DNA of 64,000 nucleotides from Botryosphaeria dothidea (Eukaryota > Ascomycota > Dothideomycetes > Botryosphaeriales > Botryosphaeriaceae): the NCBI GenBank assembly GCA_011503125.2, contig WWBZ02000082.1:2542001-2606000 (forward strand), in the 5' to 3' direction. A program made the translations under genes and the position numbers. Below, piece by piece: positions 1 through 10,735 of the stretch. A model generated the notes under the pieces. The model had not been told where the DNA came from. It searched no databases and saw nothing but the letters and a program-made list of their open reading frames with translations. Position 1 is the first letter of the stretch; each line of letters opens with the position of its first letter.

Positions 1-26
1 TCGGCAACATCCGTCGCCACCCGTGA

Positions 27-278
27 ACCTGCTCGATAATATCGAGAAGATCAATACCCGTACCCGAACCCCACAGGCAGATCCAACAAATCCCAAGGCA
101 GCAGATCAATGTGGAACCGCCTGCTGTACGGGAAGTGGTTTGTGCTCATTGGGCTAGATTCAACGCGAAGAGATCCGAACAGAATGTCACTATGCAGGAT
201 CCCTCCAGAGTCAAGTCCCAGAGACCTTCATACGTCGACTCTGATGCTATAGAATGCATTGACTTGACGAGTGATTGA
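27..278 (+). CDS. 3' end of an unidentified gene (partial)
   Basis: An open frame runs from a stop at 24-26 to a TGA at 276-278. Its last stretch reads like real protein: VCAHWARFNAKRSEQN, then a basic linker, ending CIDLTSD. The hydrophobic-acidic end (IDLTSD) resembles SUMO-interacting or short acidic tail motifs, but that is inference. The upstream part of the frame is less convincing, so the true exon probably starts at a splice acceptor such as the CAG near 75-77. The rest of the gene would lie left of the window. I do not recognise the family. It could also be a fragment of a transposon protein, given the LTR 900 bp away. Confidence 0.3.
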   Translation, partial: TCSIISRRSIPVPEPHRQIQQIPRQQINVEPPAVREVVCAHWARFNAKRSEQNVTMQDPSRVKSQRPSYVDSDAIECIDLTSD

Positions 279-1181
279 GCGGAGCAGCACGAAGGGCTGA
301 ACGTTGCGACTGTCGTGCTGATTAGCCACCCAACAATCTCTTTGAAAAGCGGAAGCTGATATTGCACGCCAACGTTTTACAAAGTACGACGAATCATGTC
401 AAGGCGCTACCGTGTGTCTCAGTACGGAATTCCGCTGCAGCAAATATTCTGACGATTCGTTTATCCTCATCATCCTCCTCATCATCCCCCGTTATCGACC
501 ACGTGTCCGCACATACGAGCAAGTGGAAGATGCCATGGATTCGGCGCGAGCAGTATCGTCAGAGGACATGACTTCGAGGCCTCATAAACCCGCCGTTCAG
601 ACCATTGCCTCTCATATCCGACGATGAAGCTTCTATCCGAGAAGCAGCAGGAAGGTACACGCGCGCGTTGAGTTGATAAATTCATCCGTACAACAACTAT
701 GTCCCATCCACTCATTCTTTTCCATGCCGACACGATGGTTGGGATTTCTGCTGGTGTATGATTCTGGAAGAGCAAAAATTGAACTCCAGAGCTCTTCATA
801 TAATTGCCTCTGCTCACGCAGTCCAGTTAAAGTATGGCTCGCTGGACCGCCGTGCCACACATCAGAAGTTCTTCGCATGACTCAAAACACGACCTTCGGA
901 AGCTATCGGTCCATGCCCGATCATTGTTTTAACGCTTTTCGAACTGGGGTCGAAGGTTGTTTTCTCGGAAATTTTGTAAGAACAACGAACGGATTGAAAC
1001 CTCAAGACCCGAATCAAACATTCCTACGAGTCAATGTAACTTCTCGATCCAGCATCTGTCTTTTCTACGCCAAATTTGGCTCGGTTATCTTATTGTGCGT
1101 CTGATACTTTGTTAATGCTAACAGCATGAAAAGAGGGCGTCGCAAGCGAACGAAAGAGTCAGGTACCGAGTCTACGTAAAG
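279..1181. other. Intergenic stretch with no recognisable gene
   Basis: An open frame of 143 codons at 673-1104 (+) has no recognisable motif and overlaps equally long frames on the other strand. I see no tRNA, repeat or clear promoter. The stretch ends at the solo LTR. Confidence 0.5.
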
Positions 1182-1649
1182 TGTAACGAGCGGGCCTCTG
1201 CCTCTAAGGATCCAAACACCAAAGAGGGAGAAAACCTGTCGAGGGTTTTCCTTGAGTGGGTACAAGAAGAGGTACGTGAGGAACGAGTAGACGACTGAAG
1301 ACTGAGCACTGCGTGCGAAGGCCTTGTTACCAATAGAGTCCAAATTCTATTGTGAAGTTCTATTGTTGAAGTTGACCACGAAGGTCAAAGCTATCTAAGG
1401 AGTGTGGTTTATATATACGTAGGAGATTGTCCACAATCTATGTGCTCAGTGTGCGTATTGCGCTTACTGACTGAGCGAGGTGATCCAATTGAGCGGTGGC
1501 TTAGTTAGTTTTATCCGCTCAGTTCCTGAGCGGGTAGGTCCAACTGAGCGGGATAGTCACGTGACTTCGGGTCCTAACGATCCCGAGTTCGACCGCTTCT
1601 GCGGGGCTGATCCCCAACTTCCTCAACCTGTAGAGGCTGCGCCGTAACA
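1182..1649 (-). mobile_element. Solo LTR of the gypsy-B family, minus orientation
   Basis: This 468-bp block is the reverse complement of a diverged copy of the 478-bp LTRs at 37225-37702 and 44761-45238. It has the same TGTTACGGCG start, the same TATA region and the same CGTTACA end. It is flanked by a perfect 5-bp duplication, TAAAG, at 1177-1181 and 1650-1654, so this was a complete insertion later reduced to one LTR by recombination. It keeps a CACGTG palindrome (1555-1566) and six TGAGC/GCTCA boxes between 1444 and 1549. The open frame seen inside it on the minus strand is only the LTR reading frame, not a gene. Confidence 0.93.
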
Positions 1650-2815
1650 TAAAGGAGATGCGAGGGGAGACAAACCAAGAAAAGCACTGACAGAGCGGGC
1701 CGGCTGCGAGATTAAAGATCGTCCCAGGGACCTCGTATTGCAGTCAGACGCAGCCGACCTTTGCCCTCAGGCCAAGCGGTCTGTATCAGGATCGAATGTT
1801 TTCAAGTCTTTGGGAATGTAAATTCGCAGCGCTTGCCGCTGGTGTAAGCCCGTGACCACAGTCCGTGGAACCGGAGGGCGAATCTCCACGAATCGTGCAT
1901 ACCCACCGGACCAATAGAATGCTGAAAGCAAGCCACAGCACATGGACGCGCGAGACAGGTCGCACAAAGAGGACTGTCATGTCTCATGAGAACTGACAGA
2001 AGCATGTCTTACTCAGAGCGCATCATCAACTGCAGAGTCTTTCAAGTCCGTGGAGGCTGAGCTCTTGGTATTGCTGAGCCATGCGAAGTCAAGAAGGCGG
2101 AGCGCCGAGACGCCGCCCCCGTCTTACTGATCTACCAGGCCGATGAAGATCGCCGAGTTATTTATGCACAGCTGACCGCAAAGTCGCACAGAGTACAGAT
2201 TACGGGGTGTTTCGCGTGGAGTGTAGGGACGGGTTCGCTGGGCTGACTGGCCCTAAAATCTGACCTGGCGCACAACGGCTATGATTAAGCTCAAACTCTA
2301 TTTGCTAAAAGCCGTCAAACTGAAGCTTTCGCCTTGACTCCAATGTCCATCCAGCCAATCGCATTCCTGCCTGCTTACCCGGCGTTTGCTGTCAAATCCC
2401 GAGCGTGGATCTGAGCGCAGACGCCGAGGCTACAGAGGGGGGGTCCAGGCAAGGAGTGACCATGATCAGCGTCTAGAGAAGCCTTGGTCGAACATCCGGT
2501 ATCCCGGGTTCAGCACGCAATGGACGCTTGCAGCCCGCTGCCACCCATGTAGACCATCTGGAACTCCAGCCTAATTAAAGCAACCCACGTCAACCGGCAC
2601 CAATTGTACGGCCCGGATAGCTGCTGTGCGAAGCTGGAGCCGCGTTTGCTTGACGCATGCTTTTCTCAAAATGCCATGGACAGCTCCTCGGGATCGGTGG
2701 CCCTTCACCCTGAGCGCCCTCCCACATTAGGAGAGATAAACCTTCTCATAGGGCCTCATTCCTGCTCTCCTTTTCCCTTTTTCGCCGCCTCCTCCGATTG
2801 CGGTCCACCTTCAGC
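1650..2815. other. Intergenic region upstream of the multicopper oxidase
   Basis: Only short, mutually overlapping frames are present. A pyrimidine-rich tract (2761-2795) directly precedes the oxidase start, as is usual in promoters of filamentous fungi. Nothing else is recognised. Confidence 0.5.
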
Positions 2816-4903
2816 ATGTGGTTGTCGGCATCGTTATCTTTGCTCGTGGCCGCCGTGGCCTGGGCAAAGGAGCCTTACCTCAAGCTTCACGACGACACAT
2901 TCATTCCTAATGCTGTCTTGCGAGTGACCGAGGGAAGTGCCTGCCTTGGCTGTATTGATAGGAACTCGGTCATCGTCAATGGCACCGTTCCTGGACCAGC
3001 GCTGCATTTTGAGTCTGGCAGCCGTGTATGGGTTCGTGTTTACAATGACATGCCGGACAAGAATCTCACAATGGTATGAACCGACGATATGTCCGACCCG
3101 ATCCGGAGCGACTGACTTCGTGGACTACAGCATTGGCACGGCCTAACCATGGCAGCCGCCCCATTCGCCGACGGTTCTGTTGCAGCCAGCCAGTGGGCGA
3201 TCGCGCCGTTGAAATTCTTTGACTACGAGCTCTGTCTGTTCGACATCGAGCCGGGAACGTACTTCTACCACTCCCATGTCGGCTTCCAAGCCATGACTGC
3301 CGCGGGACCCTTGCTCATCACCAACAAGCCCGGTGAGGAGCCGCCTTATCAGTATGATGAAGAGCAGACGGTCTTCTTCTCCGACCTGTACAATACCACC
3401 GACCATGACCTCGAATCCGGTCTTGTGGCAAGCCCTTTCAAATGGAGCGGTGAGGTAGGTGATGTCCTCGTCAACGGCCATGGTATCTCCCAGTATCCAG
3501 CGACGAACAACGAAGATAGCTGTAGTCTTGCGCAAGTCTCCGTGGAAGCCGGAAAGACCTACCGTCTACGCTTTATCGGTGCCACTGCCATTTCTTTCCT
3601 GACCGTTGGCATCGAAGAGCATAACCTCACCATCATCGAGGCGGATGGCCATTACACGGAGGCTTTGGAAGTCGACTTCCTCCAGATTGGCGGCGGCCAG
3701 CGCTACTCGGCCCTCCTGAAGACGTTGTCCTGCGAGGAGCTCGCATCCCAAGGCGCAGGCCGCAGCCAATTCTACATGCAACTCGAGACCCGCGACCGCC
3801 CCAAGAACCTCACCACCTACGCCATCCTGGACTACGGCGACAGCTGCAGCAGCACCGTCAGCGTCGACGCCAGCATCGGCTCCGGCCCACCATCATCCGG
3901 CTCTCCGTCGTCGACTCCGCCCTCCAGTGCTCCACACGGCGACAAAAGCCCGCTCTCCCGCAAGACGCCGCCCAAGACGCCGCCGCTGAGCCTTCCGCCC
4001 ATCGTCCCAGGCTGGCTCGACTACGACCTGCGGCCGCTCGTGCCCGCGGCCGACTTCCCCACGGCCGACGAGGTGACGCGCACGGTGGTGATGGACATCT
4101 TCCAGCTGGGCGAGGCCGGGTTCGTCAAGTGGGCGCAGAACAACCTGTCGTGGTACGAGCACACGCCGGTCGTGCCATACCTCGTCGCGCTCTACACCAA
4201 CAGTACGCAGTTCCTGCCCGACTACGACTACGCGGTGGCCACGGGGACGGGGCACGACGAGCGCGTGGGCGCGTGGCCGGCGAAGATGGGCGAGGTGCTG
4301 GAGATTGTGATTGTGAACACGGGGTCGTACAGCGGCGGGATGGACGTGCATCCGATGCACATGCATGGGGCGCATTACTTCTACCTGGGGAGCGGGAAGG
4401 GGAAGTATGATCGCGAGGAGAACGAGAGGAAGCTTGCGGGCAGGACGCCGGTGACGAGGGATACGACGATGTTGTATCGGTACAGCGAGAAGGAGGAGGT
4501 GCATAAGGAGCACAGTTGGATCGCGTGGAGGATCAGGGTGACGCAACCGGGAGTGTGGATGCTGCATTGTCATACGCTGCAGCATATGATTATGGGTGGG
4601 TGCTGCTTGCTTTTTTCCCTCTCACCTGCTTTTGCTTTCTTCCTCCTCTTTTATTTCTTTCCTGGAGGAACGTGAAGAAGCGGGGCGGCCGAAGGAGGAC
4701 TAAGCTGACATGATTTGACAGGAATGCAAACGGTCTGGGTGTTTGGAAATTCCACGGATATACTCACGCTTCCGCTACCATTGGTGGAGGGGTATCTGCT
4801 ATTTGGCGGGGATGTTTACGGTGATGACGAACATGCGCCGCAGGTCGTTCACTTCTTCGATCCGGATGACGATGACGACGAAAACGATAGCGACGGGAAA
4901 TAG
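2816..4903 (+). CDS. Secreted multicopper oxidase (ascorbate oxidase/laccase type)
   Basis: Three exons (2816-3073, 3131-4595, 4722-4903) give 634 residues. Both introns (57 and 126 bp) are GT-AG. The start is the ATG that opens a signal peptide (MWLSASLSLLVAAVAWA). The four copper motifs are visible: HWHG immediately after intron 1, YFYHSHVGFQ, HPMHMHGAHYFYLG, and HCHTLQHMIMGMQ across intron 2. Splicing out intron 2 is what joins HMIM to GMQTVWVFG, as the family requires. The third motif has HGAH where many members have HGH. The C terminus is a run of Asp residues. Multicopper oxidases couple one-electron oxidation of phenols or similar substrates to reduction of oxygen to water outside the cell. 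In fungal metabolite clusters, ascorbate-oxidase-like members carry out oxidative coupling; a link to the nearby PKS is inferred from proximity only. Confidence 0.92.
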
Positions 4904-6323
4904 GGAGATGATGATTAGAAGGCAAAGAAGCAATTACCCAAACGAGGAGAGGGTTACTTGAACAAGCAAGAGAGCGGCTAGTGCGGAGGAGGCAATTTGT
5001 AATAATTCAAGATGTGCGACACAAGACACAAACAGGAATTTCGGACGAGAAAGCCCGGAAATAAGAGGAGGAGAAGCAATTAGAGTTTCGTACGAGGTCT
5101 TGACAATTAATCGCGATGCAATGCTCTGAGAGATATGCTGGCTGCGAACATGTTGAAGCCCAATATAGGACATTTGGATTTTACTTCCGGAAGAGCGGGA
5201 ATAAGCAGACAGGACACAGTTGTTGTTCGGATGGACCCACCGTGGTGAGGGAAATAGGGAATGTCTCGTGAGATATCTGTGTTTCGATGTCGATAGGCAC
5301 TGCTGCAGGGGATTGACCTCGGCAAAGGCAGGCAAGAGGGGAAGGGCTAGTCTTCCAAACTTTCCGGCAGCAGCACATCCCACTACCAACTGCATCTCTC
5401 GAGTGGATCCACGAGGCTCTTTCCCAGCATGCGTCGCACGATGCTCGCCCGGCTGTCGTCTCGCCCCTATCAGCGGCGCCGTCTTCACCTCGCTGCGTCA
5501 AGCTGCCGCAACCGGCCGGCCAGCGCACCCGAGCTCTCCATTGCCGACGCCTCGCACCAGCCACGCCTGTCTGGCCCTTCGCTGGGCTGTCTCACATCCG
5601 AGTTGAGCGCAACAAACCTGACGTCGGCGACCCGGCAGCTGCGGCAGGAAGCTGGGACGATACCGGAAGCACAACGCGCTGCACTTCGACGCATGGCAGG
5701 CTGGGTGGTCGGGCTGCCGGCCGTTCTCGGTGCAGCTCTGGTGGCCGGCACATGGATCGGGAACAGAGACACGGTGGCGCTCAGGCGAGATACGTGATGG
5801 CACGAGCATCTCTCGAGATATTTTCCAAGCGGCCAAGGCCAACACGCGGCCGGCCCGGCTTTCTCTGCTGCAGGACTGGCCGCTCAACAAGGTGTACGAC
5901 GCCGAGAACAGACGAGAAAAGTCCGGGTAAGGCTGAGATTGCATCAGTCCTCCAAGATGCCTGCCCCTTCTCCAGGTGCATGCTCAACGTCGGCCGAGCC
6001 CCACAAATCCAGCGGTCAGTCGGTTGAGACTGCAAAGCCCAGAAGGATAAATTCAACTTTCCAAGGTCCCTTTTTCCAAGCCTCCGCTGTACAGAAGCTT
6101 GTCGCAATTGATCCCGGCCCGTCGACAAAACAAAAGCCTTATCAACTGTCTAACGTCAGACCCTCGGTCCCTTTTTGGTCACACAACCCTTTTTTATCTT
6201 GAGTCAATATCAGCACACTATCGCGTGCCCGTCACCCACGCCACGATATAATCCCATCACGGAAGGAGCACTACTTGACGTCGCTCTCCCGCAACGGAAA
6301 CCAATCCAGAAAAAGCAACCACC
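4904..6323. other. Intergenic region, possible small ORF
   Basis: Most of this 1.4 kb shows no gene. One frame at 5429-5797 (+, 122 codons) starts with an Arg-rich, acid-poor N terminus like a mitochondrial presequence and has one hydrophobic segment (GWVVGLPAVLGAALVAGTWIG). An equally long frame runs on the opposite strand, so I do not call a gene. Just upstream of the 6324 start lie a possible TATA-like stretch (about 6245) and a CT-rich tract. Confidence 0.4.
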
Positions 6324-7085
6324 ATGACAGACCTCATCGTCACGCCCTCCAAACCAATGCGCTCGGTCCCACAAGCCTCCACCACGTCGCTCATCGACCG
6401 GCTACCAACCGAGCTCCGCCTCCAGCTCTACGACTACCTCTTCCCGGACAAGCCGGTGCCCTCGCACCCCTGCGACAAGGGCTCCTTCCGCGCCGACGGC
6501 CAGCCCTGCAGCACCCGCATCCTCCGCCTCAACCGCGCCATCCACGACGAGGCCGCCGCCATCCTCTACTCCAAGGTCCCCTTCCAGGTCAAGATCCACC
6601 CCGGCGGCATCGCGCTGTGCGGCGGCCAGCAGATGACGTACCCGGACTTCGACTTCGGCAAGCGCGGCGGCCCGCGCAAGGTGCATCCGGTTGCCGGGGG
6701 CACGTGGGACGCGGTGCTGCGCAACGTGCGGCGCGTCGACATCGTCGTCGTCGCGTGGGTCCAGTACAGCATCTTCGACGTCGTCAAGCAGTACGCGCAC
6801 CATTTGGCCGATGCCCTCGCCGCGGCCGACCCGCCCCTGTTGGATTTGAGACTGGCCATCGAGTGGCACAACGGGACCACGAATTTCCCGGTTACGCACC
6901 CCACCCCGGCGATGGCGAGGCAGCTGCTCGAGCCGTTTGAGCGGTTGAGGGTGAGGAGGTGCGTCGATGTCGGGAATGTGGGGACGCCGCGGTATTTCTT
7001 TGGGGCGCCGGCGTTGGCGGTCGTGGAGGAGGAGGAGTATAAGGTGTTGAAGGAGGAACTGAAGGAGAAGATGCTGATGAGGTGA
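6324..7085 (+). CDS. F-box-like hypothetical protein
   Basis: A single exon of 253 codons. Residues 22-45 (SLIDRLPTELRLQLYDYLFP) form the Leu-Pro-x-Glu-Leu-Arg helix pair typical of the short F-box-like modules found in large fungal families of unknown function. This is followed by a conserved-looking segment with ILRLNRAIHDEAAAILYSK, which in these families describes clan membership rather than activity. No catalytic motif or signal peptide is seen. The protein ends with a Glu/Lys-rich helix. GC-rich third positions match the other intact genes here. F-box proteins usually connect substrates to SCF ubiquitin ligases, but that role is not shown for this short type. The gene is intact. Confidence 0.8.
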   Translation: MTDLIVTPSKPMRSVPQASTTSLIDRLPTELRLQLYDYLFPDKPVPSHPCDKGSFRADGQPCSTRILRLNRAIHDEAAAILYSKVPFQVKIHPGGIALCGGQQMTYPDFDFGKRGGPRKVHPVAGGTWDAVLRNVRRVDIVVVAWVQYSIFDVVKQYAHHLADALAAADPPLLDLRLAIEWHNGTTNFPVTHPTPAMARQLLEPFERLRVRRCVDVGNVGTPRYFFGAPALAVVEEEEYKVLKEELKEKMLMR

Positions 7086-7706
7086 TTTTTAAAGAGTCTG
7101 AGGCGTATGGGAAAGGCGTTTCTATACCTGGGTAGAGGCTGATGATGGCATCGGCTGGGCTTGGGAAAAGCTTGGGAAGGCACTGGCGTTTAGAAAAAGG
7201 ACTTTGAAATGATTGGATAGAGATAATATAACGCTAATGATGATACCTATCTAAATACTTGTACTGTTCGCAAATATGCATTAGTGAAGGCTAGTTACCG
7301 TTTCAATGATCAATCAGAGAAGAAGGGCCTATTTCTCGCTCAAAGAGTCGTTGGTTAAGTACAATATGTTCACATGGATGATGTCGCCGGGACAAGCACA
7401 TAAATGCATGCGCTGGTGAAGCAGGTCATGGATTTGGAGTCACGGTTTTTCATTTACACGTTTTATGAACAAGTAAATGGCTAGATAAGCTGTCAAAAGT
7501 TCCACCAGAAACTTCACTAACAAGTAATATGCATTTTGCGACCACATGTTGAGTCTTGTGATGTAGCTCTTCGATTAAAATTTCGAAGACGCAAGTGATC
7601 CGCGATCCCCAATACGTTCTTCCTAAGCAAGTATTGCCATAAGATTCACTGTATATAGTTCAATCAAAATTCACTGCAGCCATCGAAGTTTCTGCAGTGA
7701 TCAAAC
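7086..7706. other. Intergenic region, AT-rich
   Basis: About 620 bp between two plus-strand genes. It is AT-richer than its surroundings. No gene, repeat or RNA is recognised. Confidence 0.5.
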
Positions 7707-8847
7707 ATGGGCATCGAAGCAGCAGTCGTCGAACCGGGAACCGTCACTCTGGCCGGTGGACCCGGCTGTGGTAAGCCCGTCACGGCCCTCATCAACCAGG
7801 ACATGCTGACCGCAGCGGAGCGCATCAACCACGAGACACATTACGCTCAGTAAGTCATCGAAAACTGATATCACTGCCTCATAGACGCTACCATTTAGCT
7901 AGAATAGGAAGAAAAACAAAGGAACTGAATATACCACTGACCCAACCACAGCCTCGTCGCCAAACCCAACCCCGACACCAGCGAGCGCAGCTACACGCTC
8001 AAAATCTACAAGAAGAAAGACCTCGACCAGCTGCGCGCCGAGCTGGGGCCGCACCTGCGTCGGTACGACCGCAAGAGAGGCGCGCGCAAGCGCATCAAGA
8101 CCTTCGCCAAAGACCTGGTCTCCAAAGCCGACGTGACGAACGTCATCGTGCTGGGCCTGGGCAGCGTGTCGCTCGCCGACAGCGACCCCAACGGCGCTTA
8201 TGATCGGCTGGCGTGGCTGCTCACGTTTGGGCATGTGCTGAGGCGTGGGTGTTCTTCTCTTCTGTCGCGCCATGGTGTCGTGTGGTTGACGCAGGATGCT
8301 TGCAGGTTACGTAACGCACCACTACGTCAAGCTGCTCGCACAAGACCACACCTTCTCGCCGCCGGAGCAGTTCTTCCTCTGGACGCTGGGCGTGCACGTC
8401 GTGCGCGATCCGGACGCGTTCGACCTCGTTAACGAGCACTCTGTCGTCGTTGCGTTTGGAGACGGCAGCGGCGACCATGGGTCTTGCTGGTCCCGTATTG
8501 CAACGAGGGTGTGGCCGGCGGCTATCCTGGCGGAGCGGGAAGGCGTGGAGGCAAGTACAGGGAGGCCGGAGGAGGGGTTTGGTGGCGAAGAGGATAGAAG
8601 AGAAGGAGAGGTTGTTGAGAGGGCGCAGGATTTCTTCGTGGCGTATGATAGATTGCCGCCTCCGGTTGGGCTTGAAGCGTTGGGGGATTTGGTGTTGTTG
8701 TTGAGAAAAGAGGAGTCGCCGAAGAAGACATTGGAAGGTATCGGCGAGGTCCAGGCTGTGATGGCTGTTGAAAGGAGAGAAGATAGACGTTTAGCACGTC
8801 CAAGCCAGAACTCCCAGACCGTGCGGTGGGAGTCTTTGCCATTTTAA
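7707..8847 (+). CDS. SRR1-like domain protein
   Basis: Three exons (7707-7849, 7952-8244, 8306-8847) encode 325 residues. The introns are 102 and 61 bp. The core reads VTNVIVLGLGSVSLADSD, then YDRLAWLLTFGHVLRRY, which is the glycine-rich hydrophobic strand followed by the helix of the SRR1/Ber1 family. After the second intron come FFLWTLGVHVVRDPDAF and LVNEHSVVVAFG, also as in that family. SRR1 proteins were described in plant circadian and light signalling, and Ber1 in yeast in microtubule-drug response; the biochemical activity is unsettled. The acceptor at 8304-8305 was chosen because it alone keeps the frame through the core. The last 100 residues are Glu/Arg-rich and poorly conserved. 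No lesion is seen. Confidence 0.82.
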
Positions 8848-9004
8848 GGAAGGTCTGCTGTTTAGCAACAATCGTATGTCAACTTCCCGAATCACGGGTT
8901 ATGTTAAATTGGTAGGCTTTTGCGGAAGGGCAGACAAATCATCTGTGGAGAATGTGTGCAATAGGAATAATTCATAAACATTACTGTGGTATCTCAAAAA
9001 AAGC

Positions 9005-10735
9005 TTAGAGAAGCTTGAAGTAACCCGTGCAAAGCCCATTGCTCGTGAAAATCCCTTCCGGGTCTATCGTCTTCTGTATCTCTTTCAACCTCTCCACATT
9101 CTCCGCTTTGTACCCGGCAAACACATCATCGAACTCGGAACACGCATAGTTCATGTAGACGTATTTATTGAGTACTCCGAGTTCGGCGGCGGATTCCGTG
9201 AACCTTCTCTGTAATCTCTCGCGAAACTCATACGCTGCGTTATCCTCCGCAGAATCAGTCCAACTCGTAGCCACGTTGAGGACTAGTGATAATTAGTAAC
9301 CGATACAAAATCAAAAACGGCAGGCTCTGGGTTAAGCTCACGTGTTAATGGGCCGTCGGACTCGATTCCAATCGCATTGCCACCATGGTTGTTCATAGCG
9401 TTAATGGAGGCCCTCTGAATTGGTTGAAACGTCATTGCTGGACAGGCAGTTTTCGCTTTGACCTTAAGAATTTCGATTTCCTCCTTGAAGATCTGAACCA
9501 TACGTCTCTCCTGCTCCTTTGACGGCGCGAAGGTTACTGAGGACATCCAATTGCTAGAAAGCGCAAGAGTCAGTTGACTATAGTTTCCAGGTATACCATA
9601 TGCATCGCTTTCTGGATTTTGACATACCGTTGTCCAGCTGGGGTGCCTGCCTTCAACTCCATGCTGAAGTTGCTAACGTATTCTGTTCTCATTGTGCTAC
9701 CGAGCGCCTCAATCTTGTCGATTTCGCTATACACCGACGGACTCTCAGTGATATCCTTCGAGTACATCAGTTGGGAAAGAGCCAAAGTGGCATTTTTGGC
9801 CGGCATCCAAATGTAGCCGGTCCAGAATGCAATATTAGGATCATCACTCATGGTCAAGTCGTAGGAGGCATCGATGAGGGCATCCATCTTGTCCGGAGTG
9901 TAGAACTTCTGTCCGCCGTAAATCTTGCCTTGGCTGACGGTAGCAAGAGTAAAGTGTGTGACGATGCCGAAATTATTGCCGCCGCCGCCGCGGAGGGCGA
10001 AGAAGAGGTCCGGGTTGCAATATTCGTTGGCGGTGACTATGGTGGTGTTTGGCAGGACCACCTCCATTTCCAGAATATTGTCCGTTGCCCAGCCATGCCG
10101 AGCAGACAGAAAGCTGATTCCTCCTCCAGTGAGCAGACCTCCCACACCGACATCGTCAACCCTCCCTCCTACAACAGCAAGGTTTTCTTTTTCCAAAGCC
10201 CGATAGACGTCGCCCCATACGGCGCCCGTGCCCACGCGCGTCTGAGTTTTGTCGTCGGAAAGTTCGACCTGGTTGATGCGTCTAAGATCGACGGTGACGC
10301 CGCCGACTGAATTGGAGGCACCTTTGCTGGAACTGTGGCCGCCGCTCTTGATAGCAAAGGTGCACCAGTTGTTGATCAGAATGCCGAGCACAGTGGCGAC
10401 TTCTTCAGTTGATTTGGGCTCGATGCGGCAGGCGCGCTGGGAATCCTGCTGCTTTGCATCCCAGACGGAAAAGTTCTTGTCGGCATGCGGGTAATGCAGC
10501 TGTGATCCAAACTCGCTGGCCAGGGAGGCGCACTGTTGCACGTCGATCAGATGTGAGTGCTTGTTTTAAGCATAACGTCAAAACAGGCAAGAATTACCGC
10601 TGCATCACAGCCGCCGCTACTCAGGTCCCTGACAGTCGGAATGGCAAAGAATTGGGCCGAGGCCGCTTGGCAGAGAAAAGAAATAATAAGAGCGATCAAG
10701 GGGAGAAGCGGGAGCGAGGGAGCGAGGGCAGCCAT
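9005..10735 (-). CDS. Secreted FAD-dependent oxidase, berberine bridge enzyme (BBE) type
   Basis: Four exons on the minus strand (10735-10598, 10532-9628, 9553-9342, 9282-9005) give 510 residues. Introns are 65, 74 and 59 bp. The ATG at 10735 opens a signal peptide (LPLIALIISFLCQAASA). The FAD_binding_4 domain is clear: FAIKSGGHSSSKGA with the His for the 8-alpha flavin bond, GTGAVWGDVYRALE, GGLLTGGGISFLSARHG and DLFFALRGGGGNNFG. The BBE C-terminal segment is present (YVYMNYA and IDPEGIF). At the place where bicovalent BBEs carry a Cys this protein reads GWATDN, so a single flavin bond is likely. These enzymes oxidise alcohols, amines or sugars and make H2O2. The gene lies tail-side of the PKS and is intact, unlike its neighbours. 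Confidence 0.93.

Noticed and set aside
1065..1343. 92-codon minus frame as a gene
   Set aside because: It is inside the solo LTR and equals the frame found in both gypsy-B LTRs.
3893..4585. 230-codon minus-strand frame opposite the multicopper oxidase
   Set aside because: His/Arg/Pro-rich shadow of the copper-binding region.
9600..10310. 236-codon plus-strand frame opposite the first FAD oxidase
   Set aside because: No domain; the minus strand carries a complete FAD-binding domain with consistent introns.
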